The translations under genes and the position numbers were made by a program. Of a stretch of 37,071 bases of DNA, positions 1 to 7,644 are shown piece by piece. Every line of letters starts with the position of its first letter. The stretch's first letter is position 1. The notes under the pieces are model-generated. The model saw only the letters and a program-made list of their open reading frames with translations. It made no database searches and had not been told where the DNA came from. The DNA comes from Klebsiella pneumoniae (GTDB lineage Bacteria; Pseudomonadota; Gammaproteobacteria; Pseudomonadales; Pseudohongiellaceae), in the NCBI GenBank assembly GCA_945877175.1, contig CAMCRC010000020.1, positions 1-37,071 of the forward strand, read 5' to 3'.

Positions 1-415
1 CGCCGTGAACCCATCCATGGGGGCTCGGCTGCCGCCGTCCTGGCGGCAGACGGTCCCTAAACTCGCCGCCCCCCGGCGTCACTGTTCCGTGCCACGCGAT
101 GTCACTTGAACGCGCCCGCAGCACGCCGCGCAGGCGCCTGGCGAGGTTCCGTAGCGCCCTCTCCGTGCAGAGGGAGGGGGTACGAATGCAGGACCTGACG
201 TTGGATTGACCGGACTGCAAGATTGACGGAAGGCCGAGTTTGAACCGCCCAACGAAGTAACTTACGTTGAACGCGCCGCCATCCCCTTCCACTCACCCCC
301 GCAAAGTACTGGAGCGACGTGGCACTGCACGCGTCAGGTGCCGGGTGGGGCGCTGTTGTGGACCGTCAGCCGCCTGGACGGCGGCAGTCGAGCCCCCATG
401 GATGGGTTCACGGCG
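1..415. repeat. Inverted repeat pair of about 56 bp flanking about 300 bp without a gene
   Basis: Bases 1-56 and 360-415 are reverse complements: the outer 27 are identical and the inner 29 differ at about four positions. Each arm carries a smaller hairpin (GCCGCC/GGCGGC type) and a CCCATCCATGGG core followed by TTCACGGCG. The left arm starts at the window edge, so the element may extend further left. The interior (57-359) shows no credible gene; the open frame on the minus strand at 102-296 has no recognisable protein features. The arms resemble the hairpin at 7542-7598 (TACAGGGATGTATTCAC...GCG), which suggests one family of dispersed gammaproteobacterial palindromic repeats. The family link is inferred. 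Confidence 0.75.
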
Positions 416-479
416 TGTCCAGAACGGCGAAGCCCCCGGCACCTGACGGCTTCAGCGCACATCACCCCAGTACTTTGCG
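300..479. repeat. Inverted copy of the aminotransferase 3' end
   Basis: Bases 435-479 (the last codons and stop of the aminotransferase gene plus downstream bases) are closely matched in inverted orientation by 300-345. Both copies keep CGCAAAGTACTGG at one end and CGTCAGGTGCCGGG at the other, with several differences between. The 360-415 arm of the other inverted repeat lies in the loop. A transcript leaving the minus-strand gene could fold into a long hairpin here, which may help end transcription. There is no T-run, so it is not called an intrinsic terminator. Confidence 0.7.
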
Positions 480-1655
480 AATGCTCTGCACCAGATAATC
501 GACATTCCCCTCACTGATCCCCGCCACATTGATCCTGCTCGAATCCACCAGGTAAATGCTGTAGTCCTTCACCAGCGTCTGCACCTGCGGCACGCTCAGT
601 CCCAGGAACGAGAACATGCCCTTCTCGTGCTGGATGAAGCTGAAGTCGCGATCCACGCCGGCACTCTTCAGGCGTTCCACCAGCAACGTGCGCAGGCCGT
701 TGATGCGCTCGCGCATCTGGGTCAGTTCCTGTTCCCAGTCCAGACGCAGTGCCGTGTCGCCCAGAATCATTTCCACCACGGTGGCACCGTGGTCCGGCGG
801 CATGGAGTAGATGCCGCGTGCAGTGGCTGCGATCAGGCTGGATGCGGCCTTCATGGAGGCATTGGTCTGGCAGATCAGCGTGAATGCACCGACACGCTCG
901 CGGTACACGCCGAAATTCTTCGAGCAGGAACTCACCACGATCAGCTCGGGCACGGCGGCTGCCAACAGGCGCACGCCGAAGCAGTCTTCATCCACGCCAT
1001 CGCCCAAACCCTGATAGGCCAGATCGATGAAGGGGGTGAAGCCGTTCTTGAGCGCCAGGTCTCGAACGGCGCGCCACTGGTCTTGATTCAGGTCGGCGCC
1101 GCAGGGGTTGTGGCAGCAGCCGTGCAACAGGACCAGATCGCCCGTCTTTGCCTGCTCCAGCGTGGCCATCATGGCGTCGAACTTGATGCTGTGCGTGGCG
1201 TAGTCGTAGTAGGGGTAGGTGGAAATCTGCAGGCCGGCATCGCCCAGCAGCGGAATGTGATTGGCCCAGGTCGGGTCGCTCACGAAGATGCGGGCGCCCG
1301 GTTTGCTCTTGTTGATGAACTCCGCTGCCAGACGCAGGCCGCCGCAGCCGCCAGGGGTCTGGAACGTACAGCGCAGATCGCGGGTGGCCGCCGCCAGCTC
1401 TGTGCCCAGGATCAGTTGTGCCACATACTCGTTGTAGAGCGTCGCGCCGGCCGGGCCGACGTAGGTCTTGGTAACCTGCGAGGCCAGCAGGCGACGCTCG
1501 GCTTCCTTCACGGCACGCATCACCGGGGTGTGGCCGGCGTCATCCTTGTAGACACCCACGCCAAGATCGATCTTGTGGGAGTTGTTGTCGGCACGGAAGG
1601 CGGCCATCAGGCCAAGGATCGGGTCGGCAGCCAGCGGGCTGAGATTCTGGAACAT
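462..1655 (-). CDS. aspC: Aspartate/aromatic amino acid aminotransferase (AspC/TyrB family)
   Basis: A cytoplasmic PLP-dependent class I aminotransferase that exchanges the amino group between aspartate (possibly aromatic amino acids) and 2-oxoglutarate. At 397 residues it is almost the size of E. coli AspC. The Schiff-base lysine is K246 in SCSKNFGVYRERVG. HNPCG (about 182-186), DLAYQG (211-216) and SSRINVAG near the C-terminus are the usual cofactor and substrate-carboxylate motifs. The SKNFG form is closer to AspC than to TyrB, but substrate range cannot be read from this. I chose the ATG at 1655, preceded by GGAGA at about 1661-1665, over an in-frame TTG at 1667. It follows folD by 12 bases, and its ribosome site lies against the folD stop, so co-translation is likely. 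Its 3' end is duplicated in inverted orientation just downstream. Confidence 0.93.
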   Translation of the reverse strand: MFQNLSPLAADPILGLMAAFRADNNSHKIDLGVGVYKDDAGHTPVMRAVKEAERRLLASQVTKTYVGPAGATLYNEYVAQLILGTELAAATRDLRCTFQTPGGCGGLRLAAEFINKSKPGARIFVSDPTWANHIPLLGDAGLQISTYPYYDYATHSIKFDAMMATLEQAKTGDLVLLHGCCHNPCGADLNQDQWRAVRDLALKNGFTPFIDLAYQGLGDGVDEDCFGVRLLAAAVPELIVVSSCSKNFGVYRERVGAFTLICQTNASMKAASSLIAATARGIYSMPPDHGATVVEMILGDTALRLDWEQELTQMRERINGLRTLLVERLKSAGVDRDFSFIQHEKGMFSFLGLSVPQVQTLVKDYSIYLVDSSRINVAGISEGNVDYLVQSIRKVLG

Positions 1656-1667
1656 GGTTTTCTCCAA

Positions 1668-2546
1668 TCAACGGGCGCGCAGCAATTGCGCCTTGAGGGT
1701 GTTCTGCAACAGGGAAGCCCGGGTCATGGGGCCGACGCCACCGGGAACCGGGGTGATGAAGGAGCACTTGTGCTTGACGCCTTCGAAGTCCACATCGCCG
1801 GCGAGGCGGAAGCCTGTGGGTCGGCTTTCATCGGGCACGCGGGTAATGCCTACGTCGATTACCACGGCGCCTTCCTTGACCATGTCGGCGGTCAGGAAAT
1901 GCGGGCGGCCGATGGCGACAATCAGGATGTCGGCCGAGCGGCAGATCTCCGCGATGTTCTGTGTCCGACTGTGAACCAGGGTCACCGTGGCATTGCCGGG
2001 ATTGGTGTTGCGGGACATCAGCAGGGCCATGGGCGTGCCGACGATGTTGCTGCGGCCCACCACCACGCAGTGCTTGCCGGCGGTGTCCACCTTGTAGCGG
2101 CGCAGCAGTTCCATCACGCCATTGGGCGTGGCCGAGATGAAGGTGGGCAGGCCCAGTGTCATCTTGCCCACATTGGTGGGGCTGAAGCCGTCCACATCCT
2201 TTGCGGGATCGATGGCCAGTGTCACCTTGATCTCGTCAATATGCTTCGGCAGCGGCACCTGCACGATGAAGCCGTCGATCTCCTTGTCCTTGTTGAGCTG
2301 GTCGATCTTCGCCAGCAGCTCGGCCTCGGACACGCTGGCGTCCATGCGGATGAGCGTCGAGTGGAAGCCCACCTGGGCGCAGTCAAGAACCTTGCTGTTC
2401 ACATAGGTTTCACTGGCGCCGTCGTTGCCGACGAGGATGGCGGCCAGATGGGGAATCTTGCCCCCGCTGGCCTTGATGAGTGTGACCTGGTCGGCGATCT
2501 CCGCCTTGATCTGCTCGGAAGTTGCCTTGCCGTCGAGTATTTGCAT
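1668..2546 (-). CDS. folD: Bifunctional methylenetetrahydrofolate dehydrogenase / methenyltetrahydrofolate cyclohydrolase
   Basis: FolD interconverts 5,10-methylene-, 5,10-methenyl- and 10-formyl-tetrahydrofolate, using NADP(+). The 292 residues match the usual 280-300. Visible family motifs are YVNSK (about 48-52, with the catalytic lysine), a PLPKHID stretch, [18 protein letters not shown] for cofactor binding, and PGGVGPMT near the C-terminus. The ATG at 2546 has AGGACG about eight bases upstream. It lies 37 bases after the VOC gene and 12 before the aminotransferase, inside a minus-strand run of four genes. It links functionally to purU at 6384-7253, which consumes the 10-formyl-THF that FolD makes. 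Nothing unusual is seen in the protein. Confidence 0.96.
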   Translation of the reverse strand: MQILDGKATSEQIKAEIADQVTLIKASGGKIPHLAAILVGNDGASETYVNSKVLDCAQVGFHSTLIRMDASVSEAELLAKIDQLNKDKEIDGFIVQVPLPKHIDEIKVTLAIDPAKDVDGFSPTNVGKMTLGLPTFISATPNGVMELLRRYKVDTAGKHCVVVGRSNIVGTPMALLMSRNTNPGNATVTLVHSRTQNIAEICRSADILIVAIGRPHFLTADMVKEGAVVIDVGITRVPDESRPTGFRLAGDVDFEGVKHKCSFITPVPGGVGPMTRASLLQNTLKAQLLRAR

Positions 2547-2583
2547 GATGAACGTCCTGCCTCTGCAATGAAAAATTCGGGGG

Positions 2584-3003
2584 CTACCATTTGCCGGTGT
2601 TCGGCATGCTGAGCCAGGGCTCCTGCGGCACCAGTGGGGCGCCTTCCTGCAGCAGCTCGATGGAGATGTTGTCCGGCGAGCGGATGAAGGCCATCCGGCC
2701 GTCCCGCGGCGGGCGCAGGATCGTCACGCCCTTGCTTTGCAGATGCGCGCAGGTGGCATGAATGTCCTTCACGCTGTAGGCCAGGTGGCCAAAGTTGCGG
2801 CCTTCGCCATAGACCTCGGGGTCCCAGTTGTACGTCAGTTCCACCTGGGCCTGCTCGTCACCGGGTGCCGCCAGAAACAGCAGCGTGAAGCGGCCCTGCT
2901 CGCTGTCGCGGCGACTGAGTTCGCGCAGCCCGAGCGCGTCGCAGTAGAAGGCCAGCGAGGCGTCCAGATCGGTGACGCGCACCATCGTGTGCAGGTATTT
3001 CAT
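2584..3003 (-). CDS. gloA: VOC-family protein similar to glyoxalase I (lactoylglutathione lyase)
   Basis: This 139-residue single-domain protein follows E. coli GloA along its whole length ([22 protein letters not shown]). Glyoxalase I isomerises the methylglyoxal-glutathione hemithioacetal to S-lactoylglutathione in the cytoplasm. The four expected metal ligands are present: H5, E55, H73 and E116. The usual DPDGY before the last ligand reads SPDNI, and the C-terminal extension ([18 protein letters not shown]) is not the GloA one, so a relative acting on another substrate is possible. The start ATG at 3003 has AGAGG about eight bases upstream. It begins 14 bases after the small secreted protein and precedes folD, so it is probably in the same operon. 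Confidence 0.82.
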   Translation of the reverse strand: MKYLHTMVRVTDLDASLAFYCDALGLRELSRRDSEQGRFTLLFLAAPGDEQAQVELTYNWDPEVYGEGRNFGHLAYSVKDIHATCAHLQSKGVTILRPPRDGRMAFIRSPDNISIELLQEGAPLVPQEPWLSMPNTGKW

Positions 3004-3017
3004 GACATGGCCTCTGT

Positions 3018-3434
3018 TTACTGAGGAACGGTGCGGGTCAGCGAAATCGGAATGTACTCGCCTGCCTGACTCCAGTCGCCGTCGATGCGCACCGGCTTGC
3101 CGTCGGCGCCGAGCTCGTCGCGGATGGTGCCGTAGTATTCGCCTTGAATGCGCGGAATCAGCATGCGGATGTTGTTGCCATCAATGCTCAGAGTCTCAAC
3201 GGAGACGGCCATGACACCGGCTGTGGGATTGTCGAATACGCCGCTGAGTACGCCATTCACTTCCGTCAATGTGAAGATGATCTCGCGGTCACCGCCAATG
3301 TTGATGTTGTAGGTGCCACGCCATTCGCCAGCAAGGGACGGGCTCTGGGCGCTGCTGGAGGTGATGACGCCTGTGGCGAGCAGGCAGAGCAGCAGGAAAA
3401 GTCGGGACAGGGCAGTGGGGTGGCGAGAATTCAT
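3018..3434 (-). CDS. Small secreted protein of unknown function
   Basis: The 138-residue product starts with a clear signal peptide (basic MNSRHPTALSR, then a leucine-rich core FLLLCLLATGV) with likely cleavage after SSSAQ, so export to the periplasm is expected. The mature part (about 107 residues) alternates short polar and hydrophobic stretches (GEWRGTYNI, REIIFTLTEVNGVLSGVF, IPISLTRTV), suggesting a small beta-rich fold. I do not recognise a family. The frame is open upstream, but the ATG at 3434 places the signal peptide at the N-terminus and leaves room for a divergent promoter before the cupin gene. It is the first gene of the four-gene minus-strand run; its TAA lies 14 bases before the VOC start. 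Confidence 0.72.
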   Translation of the reverse strand: MNSRHPTALSRLFLLLCLLATGVITSSSAQSPSLAGEWRGTYNINIGGDREIIFTLTEVNGVLSGVFDNPTAGVMAVSVETLSIDGNNIRMLIPRIQGEYYGTIRDELGADGKPVRIDGDWSQAGEYIPISLTRTVPQ

Positions 3435-3452
3435 GGTGCAAGGCTCATGGTT

Positions 3453-3480
3453 TTGGGTGCATTGAGGCGCATAGTATAGT
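3453..3480 (+). promoter_or_regulatory. Possible promoter for the cupin gene
   Basis: TTGGGT (3453-3458) and TATAGT (3475-3480) are spaced by 16 bases between two divergent genes. This is a moderate sigma-70 match. The overlapping TATACT on the other strand could serve the secreted-protein gene. Prediction from sequence only. Confidence 0.3.
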
Positions 3481-3528
3481 CGCAAGGCCCCTTGCGGGCA
3501 CAGGAGAAAATCCTTCGGAGAACAGGGA

Positions 3529-3855
3529 ATGGACAAGATCGAAAATCTGCTGCAGGCGTTGCCGGATGCGACTCAAGGGGAAGTATTCGAGGCCCTGGTG
3601 GATACGGGCACAGTGTTGATAGAGCGCATTGTGTCCCACGGGCAGGCGAGTGCGCCGGGCTTCTGGTACGCGCAGGCGCGGGCGGAATGGGTGCTGGTGC
3701 TGCAGGGCGCGGCGCGGCTGCAATGGGACGACGGGTCCCTCGTGGCGCTGCGTGCCGGGGATCACCTGCTGATTCCGGCGCAGCGAAGGCATCGGGTGGA
3801 CTGGACGGATCCGGCGCAGCCAACGGTGTGGGTGGCGGTGCATTTTCCAACCTGA
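3529..3855 (+). CDS. Small cupin-domain protein
   Basis: This 108-residue protein is a single small beta-barrel (cupin) domain. Typical features are WVLVLQGAARLQWDDG (the strand-turn before motif 2), then LRAGDHLLIPAQRRHRVDW, where G-D-x-L-x-I-P and the following His fit cupin motif 2. Motif 1 histidines are weak: the region reads FWYAQARAEWVLVLQG, with a Glu before WVLVL and no HxH. A metal site, if any, is therefore incomplete. Substrate and role are unknown. The ATG at 3529 is preceded by GGAG about nine bases upstream. The gene diverges from the secreted-protein gene at 3434 and is followed within ten bases by the terminator that serves the converging gene. Confidence 0.8.
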   Translation: MDKIENLLQALPDATQGEVFEALVDTGTVLIERIVSHGQASAPGFWYAQARAEWVLVLQGAARLQWDDGSLVALRAGDHLLIPAQRRHRVDWTDPAQPTVWVAVHFPT

Positions 3856-3885
3856 AAAAAAAGGCCCCCGTCGGGGACGGAGGCC
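3855..3885 (-). terminator. Rho-independent terminator for the minus-strand gene
   Basis: Read on the minus strand, a 10-bp stem (GGCCTCCGTC with GACGGGGGCC, one G-U pair) closes a CCC loop and is followed by eight T residues. It lies 28 bases after the stop of the interrupted secreted-protein gene. On the plus strand the stem follows the cupin stop but lacks a T-run. Confidence 0.88.
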
Positions 3886-3912
3886 TTGCTCGCAGAAGCT
3901 CTGCAAAACAGC

Positions 3913-4977
3913 TTATTTCTTCGTGTACGTGTAGGTGATGTCGTAGTTCTGGGTAATGGTGAAGCCTTGCTGCGTGATCGACCCGTTGAACTTGATGTTG
4001 AACACGATCCTGCTGCTGCTGGAGGAAATCAACGTCACGTTGATGGTGCCCGTGATGCCGGAATCCTTGTACTGGTCACGCACGGCATTGCGGACGTTGT
4101 CGATATCGCTGGCGCTTGGCATTGGCAGATTGTCGATGGTGATCGACGGTATGGTCGTGACGAAACCCATGGCCCCAACAGTGCCCGTCAGTACCAGTGT
4201 GGAATTGCCACTGGGGATTGCAGGGATGGACACAGGCATTTTCGCCAACTCGGAAAGGATAGCTTCGAGCGGGCCTTGTTTGATCGGGGTGTTACCGAAC
4301 TGACCGCCCATCACGTAGATGTCGCCATTGTTGATGGCCAGGTAAATGTTGGTGCTGGGGTAGAAGCGGTAGGTGTAACCATCCAGCGTCTGTGTCTGAG
4401 CGTTGGTTGTTGCCGGGAAGTACTGGGCAAGCTTCTTCTGGGCTTCTTCGAACAGTTGAGCCACTTTGGCTGGATCAGGCGTGGTTACCACGGGGGCCAC
4501 AGGTGTGCCGCAGCCTGTGGTGTTGGTGCTGACTCTGCTCCCGCTGAATTGCCCGAAAAGCTTCAAACCTGAAGCTGAAGTGCCTCCCGTGGTATTGGCT
4601 TCTTAGACATTGAAGACAGTGGTATCTGCGACAAGGTTTGCAAGCGCAAGTGACACCTTCACAGAGCTGATTTCCCAATGTGCTTCAATATTGCTGCCGT
4701 TGAGCAGCATCGGATTGGTCAGTGTCATGCCCGCCACACAGAGTGCGCCGCCTGCGCCTACAACGATTGTGGCAGTCGCCCCGTTTGCAACTGGAGACCC
4801 TGGCTGTGCGTGGAACATGGTGACGTTGTAAGTCCCCAGTTTTGAAGACGGAATGGTCGCCGGCGTCTTGGTCTGCGCCATGGCGCCTGTGCTCAGCAGC
4901 ATGGCGGAGGCAAGCACTGCACAGCAGCCGAGAGTTTTTCGAAGAGAGTTGCGCAGGATGCTGGGGGTCGATTTCAT
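3913..4977 (-). pseudogene. Secreted protein gene interrupted by an in-frame TAA
   Basis: The frame starting at the ATG at 4977 encodes a signal peptide (LGCCAVLASAMLLSTGAMAQ, cut about residue 35) and a beta-rich segment ending VADTTVFNV, then meets TAA at 4603-4605. The same frame continues without a shift (EANTTGGTSASGLKLF...) to a stop at 3913, adding about 230 residues ending in YDITYTYTKK. Without the stop the product would be about 354 residues. The stop lies in an ordinary coding stretch and the downstream frame is clean, so this is either a recent nonsense mutation, a sequence error, or a readthrough case. The second part could also start at the ATG at 4566 but would have no signal peptide. 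I do not recognise the family. A terminator follows. Confidence 0.72.
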
Positions 4978-5072
4978 GGGGTATTCGCTCCGGTGTTGCT
5001 CAGTGACGCAATGGATAGGCGCGGAAACGTTTGAACATTTCCTGAACAGAGACTACCGGAGGGTAGGATGGG

Positions 5073-5100
5073 GGTAAACCCACTGATCAGGGGGTTTGCC
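5073..5100. other. Hairpin downstream of frmA
   Basis: GGTAAACCC (5073-5081) pairs with GGGTTTGCC (5092-5100) around the palindrome CTGATCAG. A run of six A follows on the plus strand, so on the minus strand the T-run precedes rather than follows the stem. It is therefore not a standard terminator for frmA. It could still slow RNA polymerase or protect a 3' end. Confidence 0.35.
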
Positions 5101-5128
5101 AGAAAAAATCTTTAAAATCAGTGCGTTG

Positions 5129-6235
5129 TCAGAAAACGATGACAGAGCGAATGCTCTTCCCCTCGTGCATCAGATCAAAAGCCTTGTTGATGTCTTCCAG
5201 CGGCAGGGTGTGGGTGATCAGCGGGTCGATGCTGATCTTGCCGTTCATGTACCAGTCCACGATTTTCGGCACATCGGTGCGGCCTCTGGCGCCCCCGAAG
5301 GCACTGCCGCGCCAGGAACGTCCGGTCACCAGTTGGAAGGGGCGCGTGGAGATTTCCTGACCGGCACCGGCCACGCCGATGATGAAGGATTCGCCCCAGC
5401 CCTTGTGGGTGCATTCCAGCGCCTGGCGCATGGTTTTGACATTGCCGATGCACTCGAAGCTGTAGTCCACACCTCCTTTGGTCATGGCGATGATCTCGGC
5501 CGTCACGTCGTCCACTTCCTTCGGATTCACGAAGTCGGTCATGCCGAACTGCCTCGCCAATACGGCCTTGGCCGGGTTGGTGTCCACGCCGATGATGCGG
5601 TCCGCCCCGATCATGCGAGCGCCCTGGATCACGTTCAGACCAATGCCTCCCAGGCCGAACACCGCCACGGTGCTGCCAGGCTGTACCTTGGCCTGGAATA
5701 CCACGGCGCCGATGCCGGTGGTCACACCGCAGCCGATGTAGCAGATCTTTTCGAAGGGGGCGTCGGAGCGCACCTTGGCCACGGCGATCTCCGGCAGCAC
5801 GGTGTAATTGGAAAACGTGGAGCAGCCCATGTAATGCAGGATGGGCTTGCCTTCGAAGGAAAAACGGCTGGTGCCATCGGGCATCAGGCCTTTGCCCTGG
5901 GTGCTGCGGATGGCCTGGCACAGATTGGTGCGCGGGTGCAGGCAGTATTCGCATTCGCGGCATTCGGGGGTGTACAGCGGAATCACTGTGTCGCCCACTT
6001 TGAGGGACTTCACGCCGGGGCCGACTTCCACCACCACGCCGGCGCCCTCGTGTCCCAGAATGGCGGGGAAGGCGCCTTCCGGATCATCGCCTGACAGCGT
6101 GAACGCATCCGTATGGCATACGCCAGTGGCCTTGATCTCGATCAGGACTTCGCCAGCTCTGGGTCCTTCGAGATCGACCTCGACGATTTCCAGGGGCTTT
6201 CCAGCGGCAAAGGCTACGGCAGCGCGTGATTTCAT
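5129..6235 (-). CDS. frmA: S-(hydroxymethyl)glutathione dehydrogenase / class III alcohol dehydrogenase
   Basis: This zinc-dependent MDR dehydrogenase oxidises S-hydroxymethylglutathione (formaldehyde plus glutathione) to S-formylglutathione with NAD, and can also reduce S-nitrosoglutathione. The 368 residues match the class III length. Catalytic zinc ligands are C40 ([10 protein letters not shown]) and H62 (GHEGAG), with a third Cys in [11 protein letters not shown]. Structural zinc cysteines are C92, C95, C98 and C106. The NAD fold shows [10 protein letters not shown]. The ATG at 6235 has AGGA about eight bases upstream; a longer frame exists but adds nothing family-like. No S-formylglutathione hydrolase gene is next to it. 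It diverges from purU, so both could share a control region at 6236-6383, and both end in formate production. Confidence 0.95.
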   Translation of the reverse strand: MKSRAAVAFAAGKPLEIVEVDLEGPRAGEVLIEIKATGVCHTDAFTLSGDDPEGAFPAILGHEGAGVVVEVGPGVKSLKVGDTVIPLYTPECRECEYCLHPRTNLCQAIRSTQGKGLMPDGTSRFSFEGKPILHYMGCSTFSNYTVLPEIAVAKVRSDAPFEKICYIGCGVTTGIGAVVFQAKVQPGSTVAVFGLGGIGLNVIQGARMIGADRIIGVDTNPAKAVLARQFGMTDFVNPKEVDDVTAEIIAMTKGGVDYSFECIGNVKTMRQALECTHKGWGESFIIGVAGAGQEISTRPFQLVTGRSWRGSAFGGARGRTDVPKIVDWYMNGKISIDPLITHTLPLEDINKAFDLMHEGKSIRSVIVF

Positions 6236-6383
6236 GAACGATTCCTGTGGGGTGCGTGGGTGGAGGGCCGATTGTACCGGGGCGGGCCGCGTGCTGGGAA
6301 CCTCTCGTCGGGTGCAGGTTTGATGATAAGCTTGCGCCGCCCGAGCACGCAGACTCGTCCGATTCAAGGGAAGAAATCACAAG

Positions 6384-7253
6384 ATGATTGCAGCAGAACG
6401 CCAGAAATATGTCCTTACAGTATCCTGTCCCGAAGCCAATGGCATCGTGCGGGCCGTCAGCGATTTTCTCTTTCAGCGGGGCGCCACCATCAGTGACGCC
6501 GCCCAGCATCGTGACCCGGTACTCGACCGCTTCTTCATGCGCGTGGAGTTCGAGGAAGTAGAAGCTGCACTGCCTGGCAGTGACAAGTTGAACGAGGATT
6601 TTCACGAGATCGCCGAACGCTTCACCATGCAATGGAGCTTCTTCGATCTGGCCATCAAGCCACGCGTGTTGATGGCAGTGTCGAAACACGGCCATTGTCT
6701 GAACGACATTCTGCACCGCTGGAGCAGCGGTGTATTGCCCGCTGACATCGTCGGCGTTGTCTCCAATCACGAAGAGCTGCGCGGCATCACCGAGTGGTAC
6801 GGCATCCCCTACCACTACCTGCCGGTGACGCCCGACAACAAGGACGAGCAGGAAGACGCCGTGCTTGAGATCATCCGTCAGAAGAAAGTGGATCTCCTGG
6901 CACTGGCGCGCTACATGCAGATTCTCTCGCCGAAGATGTGCGAGGCAATGGCGGGTCGCGCCATCAACATTCACCACTCCTTCCTGCCGGGCTTCAAGGG
7001 GGCAAACCCGTACCGGCAGGCCTACATGCGCGGTGTGAAGATCATCGGCGCGACCGCGCATTATGTGACGACGGATCTGGATGAAGGCCCGATCATCGAG
7101 CAGGCGGTGGAGAAGATCGATCACAATTTCGATATTGACGAGCTGGTCCAGATTGGCAGGGATGCGGAGTGTGCGGCGTTTGCGAGAGCGGTGAAGTGGC
7201 ATTGTGAACATCGCATCATTGTGAATGGCAACAAGACTGTTGTGTTCAAGTAA
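6384..7253 (+). CDS. purU: Formyltetrahydrofolate deformylase
   Basis: PurU hydrolyses 10-formyl-THF to THF and formate, balancing the one-carbon pool. The N-terminal 85 residues form an ACT-type regulatory domain (YVLTVSCPEANGIVRAVSDFL). The rest is a formyltransferase fold related to PurN, with the catalytic set N195-I-H197 in NIHHSFLPGFKG and D233 in TTDLDEGP. The 289 residues fit the family. The start ATG at 6384 has AAGGGAAG about ten bases upstream. It diverges from frmA and is followed by about 390 bases of repeats. With folD at 1668-2546 it forms a local one-carbon group. Confidence 0.95.
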   Translation: MIAAERQKYVLTVSCPEANGIVRAVSDFLFQRGATISDAAQHRDPVLDRFFMRVEFEEVEAALPGSDKLNEDFHEIAERFTMQWSFFDLAIKPRVLMAVSKHGHCLNDILHRWSSGVLPADIVGVVSNHEELRGITEWYGIPYHYLPVTPDNKDEQEDAVLEIIRQKKVDLLALARYMQILSPKMCEAMAGRAINIHHSFLPGFKGANPYRQAYMRGVKIIGATAHYVTTDLDEGPIIEQAVEKIDHNFDIDELVQIGRDAECAAFARAVKWHCEHRIIVNGNKTVVFK

Positions 7254-7270
7254 TTTCACGCTGTAGTGAG

Positions 7271-7351
7271 GGCCCCTCCCGCGGCCTCGAGTGCAGTGGG
7301 TAATTCCGGGATCGCAAGCACCGCCTTGTTGGTGCGGGGAGGGGTGCACTC
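7271..7351. other. Hairpin-rich segment after purU
   Basis: CCCCTCCC (7273-7280) can pair with GGGAGGGG (7337-7344), GAGTGCA (7289-7295) with TGCACTC (7345-7351), and GCACC with GGTGC (about 7318-7334) inside. The first two pairings compete. A short GGGG/CCC hairpin before CTTTTT (7356-7376) could act as a weak purU terminator. No gene is seen between 7254 and 7644. Confidence 0.4.
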
Positions 7352-7510
7352 CGCATGGGGCGAAACCCTACTTTTTCAAAACCAAAATTCAACACCGTGG
7401 CTCGGTTCAGCGTTCTGTAGCCGCCGCCACTCCGCCGCACCATACGGTGGGTGTGTGGAATCTTGCAGATGAGTCGCAGTCGATGTGTACGTGCCTGCAG
7501 TCGGCACTGA

Positions 7511-7625
7511 GTTGTGCGTGGCAGGGAGGGTGGGAGCTGACCGTCGCGCGCCAGGGATGGCGCGCGCCGAGCGTACAGGGATGTATTCACAGCGTGTCAG
7601 CACCCACCCTCCCTGCCACACACAA
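7511..7625. repeat. Near-perfect palindromic repeat with AGGGAT-loop hairpins
   Basis: Arms 7511-7541 and 7595-7625 pair at 29 of 31 positions. The 53-base centre holds two smaller hairpins whose loops carry AGGGAT: CGCGCC-AGGGAT-GGCGCG and TAC-AGGGAT-GTA, followed by TTCACAGCG. The second is very similar to the CCATGGATGGGTTCACGGCG core at 395-415, so it appears to be another member of the same dispersed family. It lies between the 3' ends of purU and uvrA, where it may help end both transcripts. Confidence 0.78.
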
Positions 7626-7644
7626 CGGCGCCTGCTATAGACGC

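Noticed and set aside
102..296. Minus-strand open frame of 64 codons in the left repeat region
   Set aside because: It lies inside an inverted-repeat element and has unlike-protein composition; no evidence for expression.
627..2612. Long plus-strand open frame (661 codons) opposite the aminotransferase and folD
   Set aside because: It is antisense to two clearly conserved genes; the His/Ala/Gly/Val-rich translation is typical of GC-rich shadow frames and lacks any domain.
5073..5100. Intrinsic terminator for frmA
   Set aside because: The T-run lies before, not after, the stem on the minus strand; kept only as a hairpin.
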